NCBI GenBank assembly: GCA_029260795.1
Contig: JAJDCO010000031.1
Coordinates: 1 to 64,000, forward strand
From: Planctomycetota bacterium
GTDB taxonomy: Bacteria > Planctomycetota > OFTM77
Length of the DNA: 64,000 bases
Direction of reading: 5' to 3'
Below the pieces are notes generated by a model. The model saw only the letters and a list, made by a program, of their open reading frames with translations, did not search any database and was not told the DNA's origin. Of this stretch, positions 1-7,902 are shown piece after piece. A program made the translations under genes and the position numbers. Numbering within the stretch: position 1 is the stretch's first letter; every line of letters starts with the position of its first letter.

Positions 1-202
1 CCCACGCTCTTCGAAGGCAAATCGCCCCGCCGACAGGCCACGAGGATTGAGTGGCGCGACCTGTCGAACTCCGTTCGGGTCTCTGTACCCCATGCACGTG
101 CGAGAAGGCAGAGCCACCGACGGTAATCGTCACGCGAGACCAACTGCGAAGCGAACTGAAACCCGAGCGTTGAAAAAGCTCCAGCGCGCCGACTTGAAGA
201 TC

Positions 203-247
203 TGAACGTTCAACGTTCAACGTTGAACGTTGAACGTTGAACGTTGA
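203..247. repeat. GAACGTT heptamer tandem array
   Basis: About six tandem 7-bp units of GAACGTT or CAACGTT. The first units are the inverted complement of the later ones, so the whole array can fold back on itself. A short related stretch (AACGTTCGACGTTC) occurs at 62120-62134. Units are short and unspaced, so this is not a CRISPR. Confidence 0.8.
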
Positions 248-287
248 ATCCGCCTGATCGAGCGGAGGCGAGGTTGACGACCTCCCA

Positions 288-310
288 CCCGAATGAATTC
301 GGGCCTCCGA
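288..310 (+). repeat. dispersed hairpin repeat (CCCGAAT-GA-ATTCGGG + CCTCCGA)
   Basis: Perfect 7-bp inverted arms around a GA centre, followed by CCTCCGA. An identical copy with extended flanking identity lies at 33693-33715. Related copies with another stem (GCGGACT/AGTCCGC) but the same CCTCCGA tail occur near 33.6 kb and 60.2-60.4 kb. REP-like in form; function unknown. Confidence 0.75.
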
Positions 311-400
311 GGGAACGGTCTGGAGCATTTCGTGTTGCAAAGCTGGGGTGAAGTCGGGCCTCCAATTCGGAGGACGCACTTCGTTTTGCAGCGCCAAGGT

Positions 401-904
401 CTAGAGCTCGTTCTCCGAGCCGGCGTGCAGCTCCACCAGCGTCGCGCCCGCATCGACCATCTCTCCGGCTGCGAAGTGCACGTGTGTGACCTGACCCGCG
501 AAGGGGGCACTGATGTCGTACTCCATCTTCATCGCTTCGATCACCATGAGGCTCTGCCCGGCCGTGACGGCCTGGCCTTCGGACACGCGCACCTCGATCA
601 CCTTGCCCGGCATGGGTGAGGTCAGGTCCCCCTCACCGACACCGGCGCCGCTCCGTCCACTCGCCCGCTCGGCGGTGAAGTGATAGGTGCGCCCCTCGAA
701 GTGCAGCCAGCGTTCGTCGCCGTCGGCGGCGACGAAGGCGCGAATCGTGCGCTCGCCGTGCCGCAACACGATCTCGTGTGGGTCGTGCGTGAGCACGCGC
801 TCGAGGTGAGTCTCGACGCCATCGAGAGTGACCAGCAAGCCGTCCTCGGCGGGACGGAACCCGATCACGATCCGGTGCTCGCCGAGCGTCCAGGTACTGT
901 CCAT
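401..904 (-). CDS. biotin carboxyl carrier subunit of acyl-CoA (probably methylcrotonyl-CoA) carboxylase
   Basis: A 167-residue protein whose C-terminal half is a biotinyl/lipoyl domain. The biotinylation motif EAMKMEY (Lys modified) and the preceding SPMPGKV are clear. The N-terminal half resembles the linker (BT-like) region that joins biotin carboxylase to the carrier in one-piece alpha subunits. The ATG at 904 overlaps the TGA of the upstream biotin carboxylase by one base (TGATG), so translation is almost certainly coupled. The carrier moves carboxybiotin from the carboxylase to the carboxyltransferase. Together the two proteins (500 + 167 residues) match the size of a normal fused MCC alpha subunit, so this looks like gene fission or a frameshift. 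Confidence 0.9.
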   Translation of the reverse strand: MDSTWTLGEHRIVIGFRPAEDGLLVTLDGVETHLERVLTHDPHEIVLRHGERTIRAFVAADGDERWLHFEGRTYHFTAERASGRSGAGVGEGDLTSPMPGKVIEVRVSEGQAVTAGQSLMVIEAMKMEYDISAPFAGQVTHVHFAAGEMVDAGATLVELHAGSENEL

Positions 905-2406
905 CAGGCGACTCCTCCCGGGCGCCAGGGCCCCAACCGCTCCCACGGGTTGAACCGATCGCCGTCGTCGCTGCCGCCGCCCGTCGAGCCGGTTGGCCGG
1001 TGCTCGCTCTCGGCTGCCGCCAGTGCCCAGCAGACCTCGTCGCTCGGGGTGTCGCTCGAGGGCTGCCAATCGGCGAACCAGCGATCGAGGAAGCCGGTGT
1101 CGGTGTCGCCGCTCGCGAATGCTTCGTGAGCGATCACTTCGCGGAGGAACGGTAGGTTGGTGGTCACACCCAGGACGACATAGTCGCCGAGCGCCTGCCG
1201 CATGCGGGCGATCGCCAGATCGCGGTCTCGACCCCAAGTGATCAGCTTGGCGAGCATCGGGTCGTAGAAGACCGGGATCTCCTGCCCGGACTCGAGTGCG
1301 GCGTCGACTCGGATGCCCGGGCCCTCTGGCTCGCGCACGTAGACGGCCCTTCCGGTGACCGGAAGAAACTGCGACGCCGGATCCTCAGCGTAGATGCGGC
1401 ACTCGATGGCGTGCTGTTGCTGGCGCAGGTCTTCCTGCCGCAGCGGCAACGGCTCGCCCGCCGCGACTCGAAGCTGCCAATGCACGAGGTCGATTCCCGT
1501 CGAGCACTCGGTCACGGGATGCTCGACCTGAAGGCGCGTGTTCATCTCGAGGAAGTAGAACTCGCCATCAGCGCTCAGGAGGAACTCGACCGTGCCGGCA
1601 TTCGTGTACTCGACGGCTCGCGCGGCGGCAAGGGCCGCCTCTCCCATCCGACGGCGCAGCGCATCGTCGAGCGCCGGGGAGGGCGTTTCCTCCACGATCT
1701 TTTGATGGCGCCGCTGGATCGAGCACTCGCGCTCGAAGAGGTGAACGATGTTCCCGTGATCGTCGCCGAACACTTGGAACTCGATGTGGCGCGGGCGTTC
1801 GAGATAGCGCTCGAGGAACACCGTATCGTCGCCGAAGGCGGACTTCGCCTCGCGGCGTGCCGAGGCGAGGGCCCCCGTGAGCTCCTTCGATTCCCGCACG
1901 ATCCGCATGCCCTTGCCACCACCGCCGGCCGACGCCTTCACGAGCAGCGGAAAGCCGATGCCGTCGGCGGCCGCGATCAGCGAAGCGTCGTCCTTGCCTG
2001 CTGGTGTGCCGGGCACGACGGGTACGCCCGCCTTCTGCATCAGCGCGCGCGCCTCGGTCTTGCTCCCCATGGTCCGAACGACGTCGGGCTTCGGACCGAT
2101 GAAGGTCAATCCGGCTTCGCCGACGGCCTCCGCGAAGCGCGCGTTCTCGGAGAGGAATCCGAAGCCGGGATGGACGGCATCGGCTCCCATCTTGCGGGCA
2201 GCCTCCAGCACGGCGTCGATCTGCAAGTAGCTCTCCGAGGGGGGCGGTGGACCCAACCGCACGGCTTCGTCGGCGAAGCGAGTGTGAGGCGCCGCCGCGT
2301 CGGCATCCGAGTAGACGGCGACGGTTCGGACGCCGAGCTCTCGGCAGGCTCGCATCACGCGCATCGCGATCTCGCCGCGGTTGGCGATCAAGACCTTGCG
2401 AAACAT
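904..2406 (-). CDS. biotin carboxylase subunit of acyl-CoA (probably methylcrotonyl-CoA) carboxylase
   Basis: A 500-residue cytoplasmic enzyme carrying out ATP-dependent carboxylation of biotin. Visible are the N-terminal MFRKVLIANRGEIA motif, the ATP-grasp glycine loop KASAGGGGKGM, the catalytic EMNTRLQVEHPVTE segment, and the C-terminal domain with FYDPMLAKLI. ATG 2406 was chosen because it begins the family-typical MFRKVLIANRG; a longer reading frame upstream would overlap the hydratase gene. It lies 1 nt after the hydratase stop and overlaps the biotin carrier start. The next gene's enoyl hydratase and the carboxyltransferase at 14.1 kb favour leucine catabolism (methylcrotonyl-CoA), though propionyl- or acetyl-CoA specificity cannot be excluded. 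Confidence 0.92.
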   Translation of the reverse strand: MFRKVLIANRGEIAMRVMRACRELGVRTVAVYSDADAAAPHTRFADEAVRLGPPPPSESYLQIDAVLEAARKMGADAVHPGFGFLSENARFAEAVGEAGLTFIGPKPDVVRTMGSKTEARALMQKAGVPVVPGTPAGKDDASLIAAADGIGFPLLVKASAGGGGKGMRIVRESKELTGALASARREAKSAFGDDTVFLERYLERPRHIEFQVFGDDHGNIVHLFERECSIQRRHQKIVEETPSPALDDALRRRMGEAALAAARAVEYTNAGTVEFLLSADGEFYFLEMNTRLQVEHPVTECSTGIDLVHWQLRVAAGEPLPLRQEDLRQQQHAIECRIYAEDPASQFLPVTGRAVYVREPEGPGIRVDAALESGQEIPVFYDPMLAKLITWGRDRDLAIARMRQALGDYVVLGVTTNLPFLREVIAHEAFASGDTDTGFLDRWFADWQPSSDTPSDEVCWALAAAESEHRPTGSTGGGSDDGDRFNPWERLGPWRPGGVA

Positions 2407-2407
2407 G

Positions 2408-3196
2408 TCAATCGGCCCCCCAGCTCGGCCGCCGCTTCTCCAGGAAGGCACGCATCCCCTCCTGGCCCTCGGGGCTGGTCCTTACGTCGGCGATGGCTCC
2501 GACCGTGATCGACGCTGCCGTCTCGGGTCGGTGATCCTCGATCTCGTGCACGAGCTGCTTGCAGTGAGTGATGGCTTCGGGGCCGCTGGTTTTCAGGAGT
2601 GCGATCTTCGACTCGACCGCATCGTCCAGCTCCGAGGCCGGGACGACTTCGTGGACCAGTCCGATCTGAAGTGCTCTCGCGGCGCTGATGCGCTCGCCGG
2701 TCAACATCAGGGCGCGTGCATGCCCGGCGCCGATCTTGCGCAGCACATAGGGCGAGATCACGGCCGGCAAGATCCCGAGCTTCACCTCCGTGAGCCCGAG
2801 CCTCGCGACGTCGGCCGCCAACACGATGTCGCAGCAAGCCACGATTCCGACACCGCCACCGAGCGCCGCCCCGTGGATGCGGCCGATCACCGGCTTCGGG
2901 CAGGTATCAATTGCCCGGAACATCCGCTCCAGAGAGTGGCTGTCGGCGAGGTTCTCGTCTCGCGAGTAGTCGATCATGCGCCGCATCCAGTTGAGATCCG
3001 CACCGGCGCAGAATGACTTGCCTTCGCCGGCCATCACGATCGCGCGGATGTCGGGTCGCTGGCCGAGAGCCGTGAACGTCTCGGTCAGCTCGCCGATCAG
3101 ACGATCGTCGAAGGCATTGTGGATCTCGGGGCGAGTGAGGGTGACGCGCGCGACGGCATCCTGGACCTCGAGTCGCAGCGCGGAGGCCTGGGACAC
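2408..3196 (-). CDS. enoyl-CoA hydratase/isomerase family protein, candidate methylglutaconyl-CoA hydratase
   Basis: A 262-residue crotonase-fold protein, the usual length. The oxyanion-hole segments are visible: GKSFCAGADLNWM near residue 65 and HGAALGGGVG near residue 108, plus LTEVKLGILPAVISPYV further on. The start is GTG at 3196, preceded by GGAG at a good spacing. It is first in a minus-strand operon with biotin carboxylase and biotin carrier, the arrangement of the liu (leucine/isovalerate utilisation) pathway, where the hydratase acts after the carboxylase. Specificity is inferred from context; the family is broad. Confidence 0.85.
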   Translation of the reverse strand: MSQASALRLEVQDAVARVTLTRPEIHNAFDDRLIGELTETFTALGQRPDIRAIVMAGEGKSFCAGADLNWMRRMIDYSRDENLADSHSLERMFRAIDTCPKPVIGRIHGAALGGGVGIVACCDIVLAADVARLGLTEVKLGILPAVISPYVLRKIGAGHARALMLTGERISAARALQIGLVHEVVPASELDDAVESKIALLKTSGPEAITHCKQLVHEIEDHRPETAASITVGAIADVRTSPEGQEGMRAFLEKRRPSWGAD

Positions 3197-3402
3197 GGTG
3201 TTCTCCTCGAATCGGGGGCTCCTGTCGGACGAACGGCCCGACAGGATGCCACATCGCCGAACGGCGTGGAAGCGACGCGCTCCGGGGGAAGGCGCCCCGA
3301 CGGCGGCCGTCGAATCTGCCGCGCTTCGGCTTACGAAAGCCTGAGAGCTCTTCGCGTGGCCTCCTGGAACCCTCCACTTCTCCCGAGATCGATGGAAATC
3401 GA

Positions 3403-4881
3403 ATGGATCCCGCCCCCGAGACGCGTCTTCGCGTGCTGGACGATCGACCGGCTCGGGAAGACGGCGACTTCGTCCTGTACTGGATGACCGCCTTTCGACG
3501 CCCTCATTGGAACTTCGCCCTCCAGCACGCCGCCAGTCGAGCGGCCGAGCTGAAGAAGCCCCTACTCATTCTCGAAGCGTTGCGCTGCGACTACCGTTGG
3601 GCGAGCGATCGGCTTCACGCTTTCGTCCTGCAGGGGATGCACGATCACCTCGAGCACTTCACCGGTCGCCCGGTCCGTTACTATCCCTACGTCGAGCCGA
3701 AGAAAGGTGCCGGGCGCGGCCTCTTGAAGGCACTCGCGGCGCGCGCTTGTCTCGTCGTCGGCGACGACGCGCCGATCTTCTTTCTACCGGGACAGCTCCA
3801 CCGCGCGGTTGCGCAGTGCGCCACACGATTCGAAGCCGTCGATTCCAACGGCCTGTGGCCCCTGAGCGCGACGGACCGAGTCTTCACGGTCGCGCACTCC
3901 TTTCGGCGTCATCTGCAGAAGAACCTGAGGGAGCACCTGCTCGATCAACCGGTGGCCGATCCTCTGCGCGCGGCTTGTCCGGATGCAGCGGCCATTCCGA
4001 GAGAGATTCTCGATCGCTGGCCGGAGGCACCCGTCGCGATGCTGCGCGCGGAGCCCGAGGCATTGGTCAAGCTTCCGATCGACCACGAGGTGAAGCCCAC
4101 GCGAATCCGCGGCGGCTTCGAAGCCGGTCAACAGTGTCTGACGCGCTTTCTCGAGAAGAAGCTCGACCGCTACGCCGAAGGGCGCAACGGTCCCGACGAC
4201 GACGTCAGCAGCGGCTTGTCGCCCCACTTGCACTCTGGGCACGTCGCGGCCCATCAGGTCTTCGCGGCACTGATCGAGCGGGAAGATTGGGACCTTGGCC
4301 GGCTCGCCGAGAAGGCCCACGGCAAGCGCCACGGCTGGTGGGGGATGAGCGAAGCCGCCGAGGCTTTCCTCGACGAGCTGATCACCTGGCGCGAGGTCGG
4401 CTTCAACCGCACGTGGCTCACCGACGACTTCGACCAATTCGAGTCGCTGCCCGATTGGGCGCTCGAAACGCTGGAAATGCACGAGAGCGATCCGCGGCCG
4501 GAGGTGTACTCCCTGGCCCAGCTCGAAGAGGCAAGGACGCATGACGAGCTTTGGAACGCTGCCCAAGGACAGCTCCTGGAGGAGGGGAAGATCCACAACT
4601 ACCTCCGAATGCTCTGGGGCAAGAAGATCCTCGAGTGGTCGAGGACTCCGCGAGAGGCGCTCGCCGTCTTGATCGAGCTCAACAACAAGTACGCTCTCGA
4701 CGGGCGCGATCCGAACTCGACCAGCGGCATCTTCTGGACGCTCGGCCGCTACGACCGGGCATGGGGACCCGAGCGCAAGATCTTTGGCAAGGTGAGGTAC
4801 ATGAGCTCGGCGAATACCGCCAAGAAGGTGCAGGTCCTTCGATACATCGAGCGCTTTGCACCGCAGTCGGCGAGCTCCTGA
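3403..4881 (+). CDS. class II deoxyribodipyrimidine photolyase
   Basis: A 492-residue flavoprotein that would repair cyclobutane pyrimidine dimers using light. The N-terminal alpha/beta photolyase domain starts at FVLYWMTAFRR (residue ~24). The C-terminal FAD-binding helical domain carries the class II signature NNKYALDGRDPNSTSG and LGRYDRAWGPERKIFGKVRYM (residues ~425-470). Length fits class II enzymes. It is transcribed divergently from the carboxylase operon across ~200 nt. Its TGA overlaps the ATG of the TIGR01777 epimerase gene by one base, indicating an operon. Confidence 0.93.
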   Translation: MDPAPETRLRVLDDRPAREDGDFVLYWMTAFRRPHWNFALQHAASRAAELKKPLLILEALRCDYRWASDRLHAFVLQGMHDHLEHFTGRPVRYYPYVEPKKGAGRGLLKALAARACLVVGDDAPIFFLPGQLHRAVAQCATRFEAVDSNGLWPLSATDRVFTVAHSFRRHLQKNLREHLLDQPVADPLRAACPDAAAIPREILDRWPEAPVAMLRAEPEALVKLPIDHEVKPTRIRGGFEAGQQCLTRFLEKKLDRYAEGRNGPDDDVSSGLSPHLHSGHVAAHQVFAALIEREDWDLGRLAEKAHGKRHGWWGMSEAAEAFLDELITWREVGFNRTWLTDDFDQFESLPDWALETLEMHESDPRPEVYSLAQLEEARTHDELWNAAQGQLLEEGKIHNYLRMLWGKKILEWSRTPREALAVLIELNNKYALDGRDPNSTSGIFWTLGRYDRAWGPERKIFGKVRYMSSANTAKKVQVLRYIERFAPQSASS

Positions 4882-6254
4882 TGGCGATCCGCGAGTGGCG
4901 AGTGTCGACGCCGGTGCCGGCTAGGGAGCTCTTTGCCTGGCACGCGCGGGATGGAGCGTTCGAACGGTTGCTCCCGCCTTGGGAGAACATCACGGTGCTC
5001 GAGCGGACGGGTGGCATCGAGAATGGTGGCCGCTTGGTGATGAAGCTTCGCAAGGGACCGATCGCGCTCGAGTGGCACGCTCTTCATCGCGATTACATTG
5101 CCGGCGAGCAGTTCGTCGACGAGCAGGTCAAGGGACCCTTCGGCAAGTGGGTCCACACGCACCGCTTCCTGCCCGAGGGGGAAGACCGCAGCATCCTCTG
5201 GGACCACGTCGAGTATCGATTGCCGCTGGCACCGCTCAGTACGCTCTTCGGAGCCGGGATCGCTCGCAGGCAGGTCGAGCGGCTCTTCGCGTTTCGCCAT
5301 CTGCGCACCCTGCGCGATCTGGCGCGCCATGCGGCTGCGACGGGAGGTCGGCCACTTCGCATCGCGATCACCGGTGCCCGGGGCTTCGTTGGCCAGGCCC
5401 TCTCGACGTTCCTGACCACGGGCGGACACGAGGTGGTCCGCCTCGTTCGCCAGCCGGCGCGGAAGGCGGACGAGATCGGCTGGGATCCCCGAAATGGCGA
5501 GATCGATGCGGCCCGGATCGAGGGACTGGACGGGCTGGTGCATCTGGCCGGTGAGAATGTCGGCGAGCGTCGTTGGACGCCCGAGGTGAAGCAGGAGATT
5601 CGCGAGAGCCGGGTTCGAAGCAACGGGCTTCTTGCCCGAACGCTCGGTGCCTTGAAGCGCCCGCCCGCGGTGCTGGTCGTAGCCGGTGGCGCGGGAATCT
5701 ACGGTGATCGCGGGCTGGAGCGCGTCGACGAGGACTCGGAGACCGGAGAGGGTTTCTTGGCCGAAGTGGGGCGAGAGGCCGAGGCGGCGCTGGCGGAGAT
5801 CGACGAGAGCCGGACCCGCGTCGTGCCGCTGCGTATCGGGCTGGTGCTGGGCGCGAAGGGGGGCGTGCTCGGCAAGCTGACACCGCTCTTCCGATTCGGG
5901 CTCGGCGGCCCGCTCGGCGATGGGCGCCAAAGCTTGGCCTGGATCGGTCTCGATGATCTCGTCGGCGTGATCCATCGCGCGCTCGTCGACCCGTCGCTGG
6001 TCGGTCCCGTCAACGCCGTGGCCGGGTCCGTCTCGAACCGTCAGTTCGCGCGGGTGCTCGGCAAGGTCTGCCTCCGACCGGCCGTGCTGCCCGCACCGGC
6101 TTTGGCATTGCGCGCGGGCCTCGGTGAGCGGGCCGACGCGCTGCTCCTGACGGGAGCCACCGTCGAGCCGAGTCGACTTCGGAGTGTGGGATTCCCATTC
6201 CTGAACGACGATCTCGAGGCGGCACTTCGATGGGAGTTGCAGGGCCGCGGGTGA
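4881..6254 (+). CDS. SRPBCC-TIGR01777 family NAD-dependent epimerase fusion
   Basis: 457 residues. Residues ~1-150 look like an SRPBCC/START-type ligand-binding domain (PWENITVLERTGGIENGG, HTHRFLPEGEDRSILWDHVEYRLP). From ~160 comes a Rossmann-fold epimerase/dehydratase of the TIGR01777 (YfcH-like) type, with the nucleotide loop ITGARGFVGQAL, the HLAGENVGERRWTP block, and the C-terminal extension typical of TIGR01777. ATG 4881 shares a base with the photolyase stop, so the two are translationally coupled. The substrate is unknown for this family; linkage to photolyase may reflect a light- or stress-response operon. Confidence 0.88.
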   Translation: MAIREWRVSTPVPARELFAWHARDGAFERLLPPWENITVLERTGGIENGGRLVMKLRKGPIALEWHALHRDYIAGEQFVDEQVKGPFGKWVHTHRFLPEGEDRSILWDHVEYRLPLAPLSTLFGAGIARRQVERLFAFRHLRTLRDLARHAAATGGRPLRIAITGARGFVGQALSTFLTTGGHEVVRLVRQPARKADEIGWDPRNGEIDAARIEGLDGLVHLAGENVGERRWTPEVKQEIRESRVRSNGLLARTLGALKRPPAVLVVAGGAGIYGDRGLERVDEDSETGEGFLAEVGREAEAALAEIDESRTRVVPLRIGLVLGAKGGVLGKLTPLFRFGLGGPLGDGRQSLAWIGLDDLVGVIHRALVDPSLVGPVNAVAGSVSNRQFARVLGKVCLRPAVLPAPALALRAGLGERADALLLTGATVEPSRLRSVGFPFLNDDLEAALRWELQGRG

Positions 6255-6409
6255 ACCGGCCACCCGGACCTTCGCGTCGGCGAAGGTGTGAAGAGCGAGC
6301 GCAGCGATCCACCGCGATCCGGGAGCCGCTCTGGTGCGTTTCTACTGCACTCGTTTCCCCAACGGTCGTACAGAGTGCACGATGAACGCAAACCTGGAGG
6401 AACCGATTG

Positions 6410-7822
6410 ATGGCTCTCATTCCATTCCTGCTCGTAGGCCTTTTCGCTCTCGGCTCCGACCCGACGAACGATCTCGTCTCACGTGCCGATCTCGGACGGG
6501 CCCTGCAGCGCTTCGAGCGGGCCTGGATGGCAAGTGAGCCGACGCCCGAAGACGTCGAGCGGATCAACCGCGCCTTCGATGCGGTGACGCTCTCGTTCTT
6601 CGGGGGCCGCATGGGCGAGGCGATCGGCGATCTGGAACGATTGACGGCTTCGATCACGGGCTCCGAGCCCAGGTGGCTGACACTCGTAGCATACCGCGTG
6701 CGCATCGAGCCCCCCGTGCTCGCGCGGTCCTCGAGCTCGAGTGCGCAGGTGTTCCTTGACCGGCTCTTTGCAACCGAAGCGGAGGTCCCCGCCGGGCTGG
6801 AGCTGCGACTTCGGTCTGCGGCCGACGCGTCGGTCGTTCACCGGCTTCCGCTTGACAAGCGGAAGGCGTCCGCCGCGTCGTTCGATGCGGACGAGTGGCC
6901 GGTCGGCCGGTACGTGGTTCTGCTCGGAGCCGGAGAACTCGAGGTCGAGGTCGGTCAGTGGTTCGTGGTCGACGAGTCGCTCGACCGTTTGCGCGCCGCC
7001 AATGCTTCTCGCCTGAACGTGCTCTCCTTTCCGGACCCGCCTCGGCGGCAGGCGCTCGTCTCTTGTCTGGAGCGCAATGCACTCCTGAAGGACCGCCCGT
7101 CATCGAATCGCACCGCCGAGGCGTTCTGCGATCTCGCCGCCCTGCAAGCCGACATCTCTACCGAGATCGCGATGCTCGAGAAGGGCCAGAACCCTTATCG
7201 CGGTCGTACCGGCGACACCTGGCGAACACTGGAGTTCGCGGGACGAAAGCTGCCGGTACGGGTCTACGCTCCGGCGTCCGTGGTGTCTCGCGGGAAGCCG
7301 GTTCCTCTCGTCGTCGTGTATCACGGTGCCGGGGGCGATGAGAACATGTTCTTCGAGGCATACGGAACCGGTGTGATTCGCACCCTGGCTGATCGGCACG
7401 GCTTCCTGGTCGTCGCGCCAGCGACGATGGCAGCGATGAACGACGCCCGGAGCTTCGACACGCTCGTGCAGGTGATGAGCTTCGATTACTGGGTCGACCC
7501 GAAGCGGATCACTGTCCTCGGTCACTCCATGGGCGCCGGCGCAGTCGCCGGCCTCTTGGAGGATCGGGCTTCGAAGATCGCAGCAGCCGCTTGCCTGGCC
7601 GGAGGCGGCCGATTCTCGAAGAGCATTCCACCGACGCTCGTGGTCGCGGCCGAGCACGATCCTTTGGCGAATGCGCAACGGCTGCAAGGCGCAGTCAAGC
7701 GATCACAGGCGGCCGGGGCACCGGTCGAGCTTTGGCTCGCCGAACGCTACGGACACACGGTGTTCGTCGGAGACATGTTGCCGGAGATCGTCGCCTGGTT
7801 GCTCGGGCACTCTCGGGACTGA
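6410..7822 (+). CDS. secreted alpha/beta hydrolase (esterase/poly-hydroxybutyrate-depolymerase-like)
   Basis: 470 residues. A hydrophobic N-terminus (MALIPFLLVGLFALG) suggests export. Residues ~1-240 match no domain I recognise. The C-terminal ~200 residues form an alpha/beta hydrolase: oxyanion-region PLVVVYHGAGGDENMF, nucleophile elbow GHSMGAG (Ser), and a C-terminal YGHTVF holding the probable catalytic His. ATG 6410 follows GGAGGA at ~8 nt; a TTG three bases upstream is less likely. The plus-strand gene is converged upon by the PQQ dehydrogenase. The substrate cannot be named. Confidence 0.75.
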   Translation: MALIPFLLVGLFALGSDPTNDLVSRADLGRALQRFERAWMASEPTPEDVERINRAFDAVTLSFFGGRMGEAIGDLERLTASITGSEPRWLTLVAYRVRIEPPVLARSSSSSAQVFLDRLFATEAEVPAGLELRLRSAADASVVHRLPLDKRKASAASFDADEWPVGRYVVLLGAGELEVEVGQWFVVDESLDRLRAANASRLNVLSFPDPPRRQALVSCLERNALLKDRPSSNRTAEAFCDLAALQADISTEIAMLEKGQNPYRGRTGDTWRTLEFAGRKLPVRVYAPASVVSRGKPVPLVVVYHGAGGDENMFFEAYGTGVIRTLADRHGFLVVAPATMAAMNDARSFDTLVQVMSFDYWVDPKRITVLGHSMGAGAVAGLLEDRASKIAAAACLAGGGRFSKSIPPTLVVAAEHDPLANAQRLQGAVKRSQAAGAPVELWLAERYGHTVFVGDMLPEIVAWLLGHSRD

Positions 7823-7902
7823 GTCCGGCTACTCCCACTCGCTCCGCTCGCCGTCCGTGATGCCGGCGCGGGAGCCGTTGGCTTCGCTCGCGGCTCACAC
7901 CG

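Larger units (their letters stand above)
1..400. other. gene-free left margin with repeats
   Basis: No convincing gene was found. Plus-strand frame 1 is open from the edge to a TAA at 121-123 and could be the tail of a gene outside the window, but it has no recognisable motif. The stretch holds one copy of the CCGTTCGGGTCTCTGT repeat core (70-87), a heptamer array (203-247), a dispersed hairpin repeat (288-310), and a CCTCC/GGAGG hairpin near 355-370. The last could end transcription of the biotin carrier gene, but it lacks a T-tract. Confidence 0.5.

Noticed and set aside
203..247. Heptamer array considered as a CRISPR or iteron origin
   Set aside because: Units are 7 bp, contiguous and unspaced; no cas or replication gene is nearby.
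4749..6263. 504-codon minus-strand frame opposite the epimerase
   Set aside because: Antisense frame in GC-rich coding DNA with no family motif, while the plus frame has clear Rossmann motifs.
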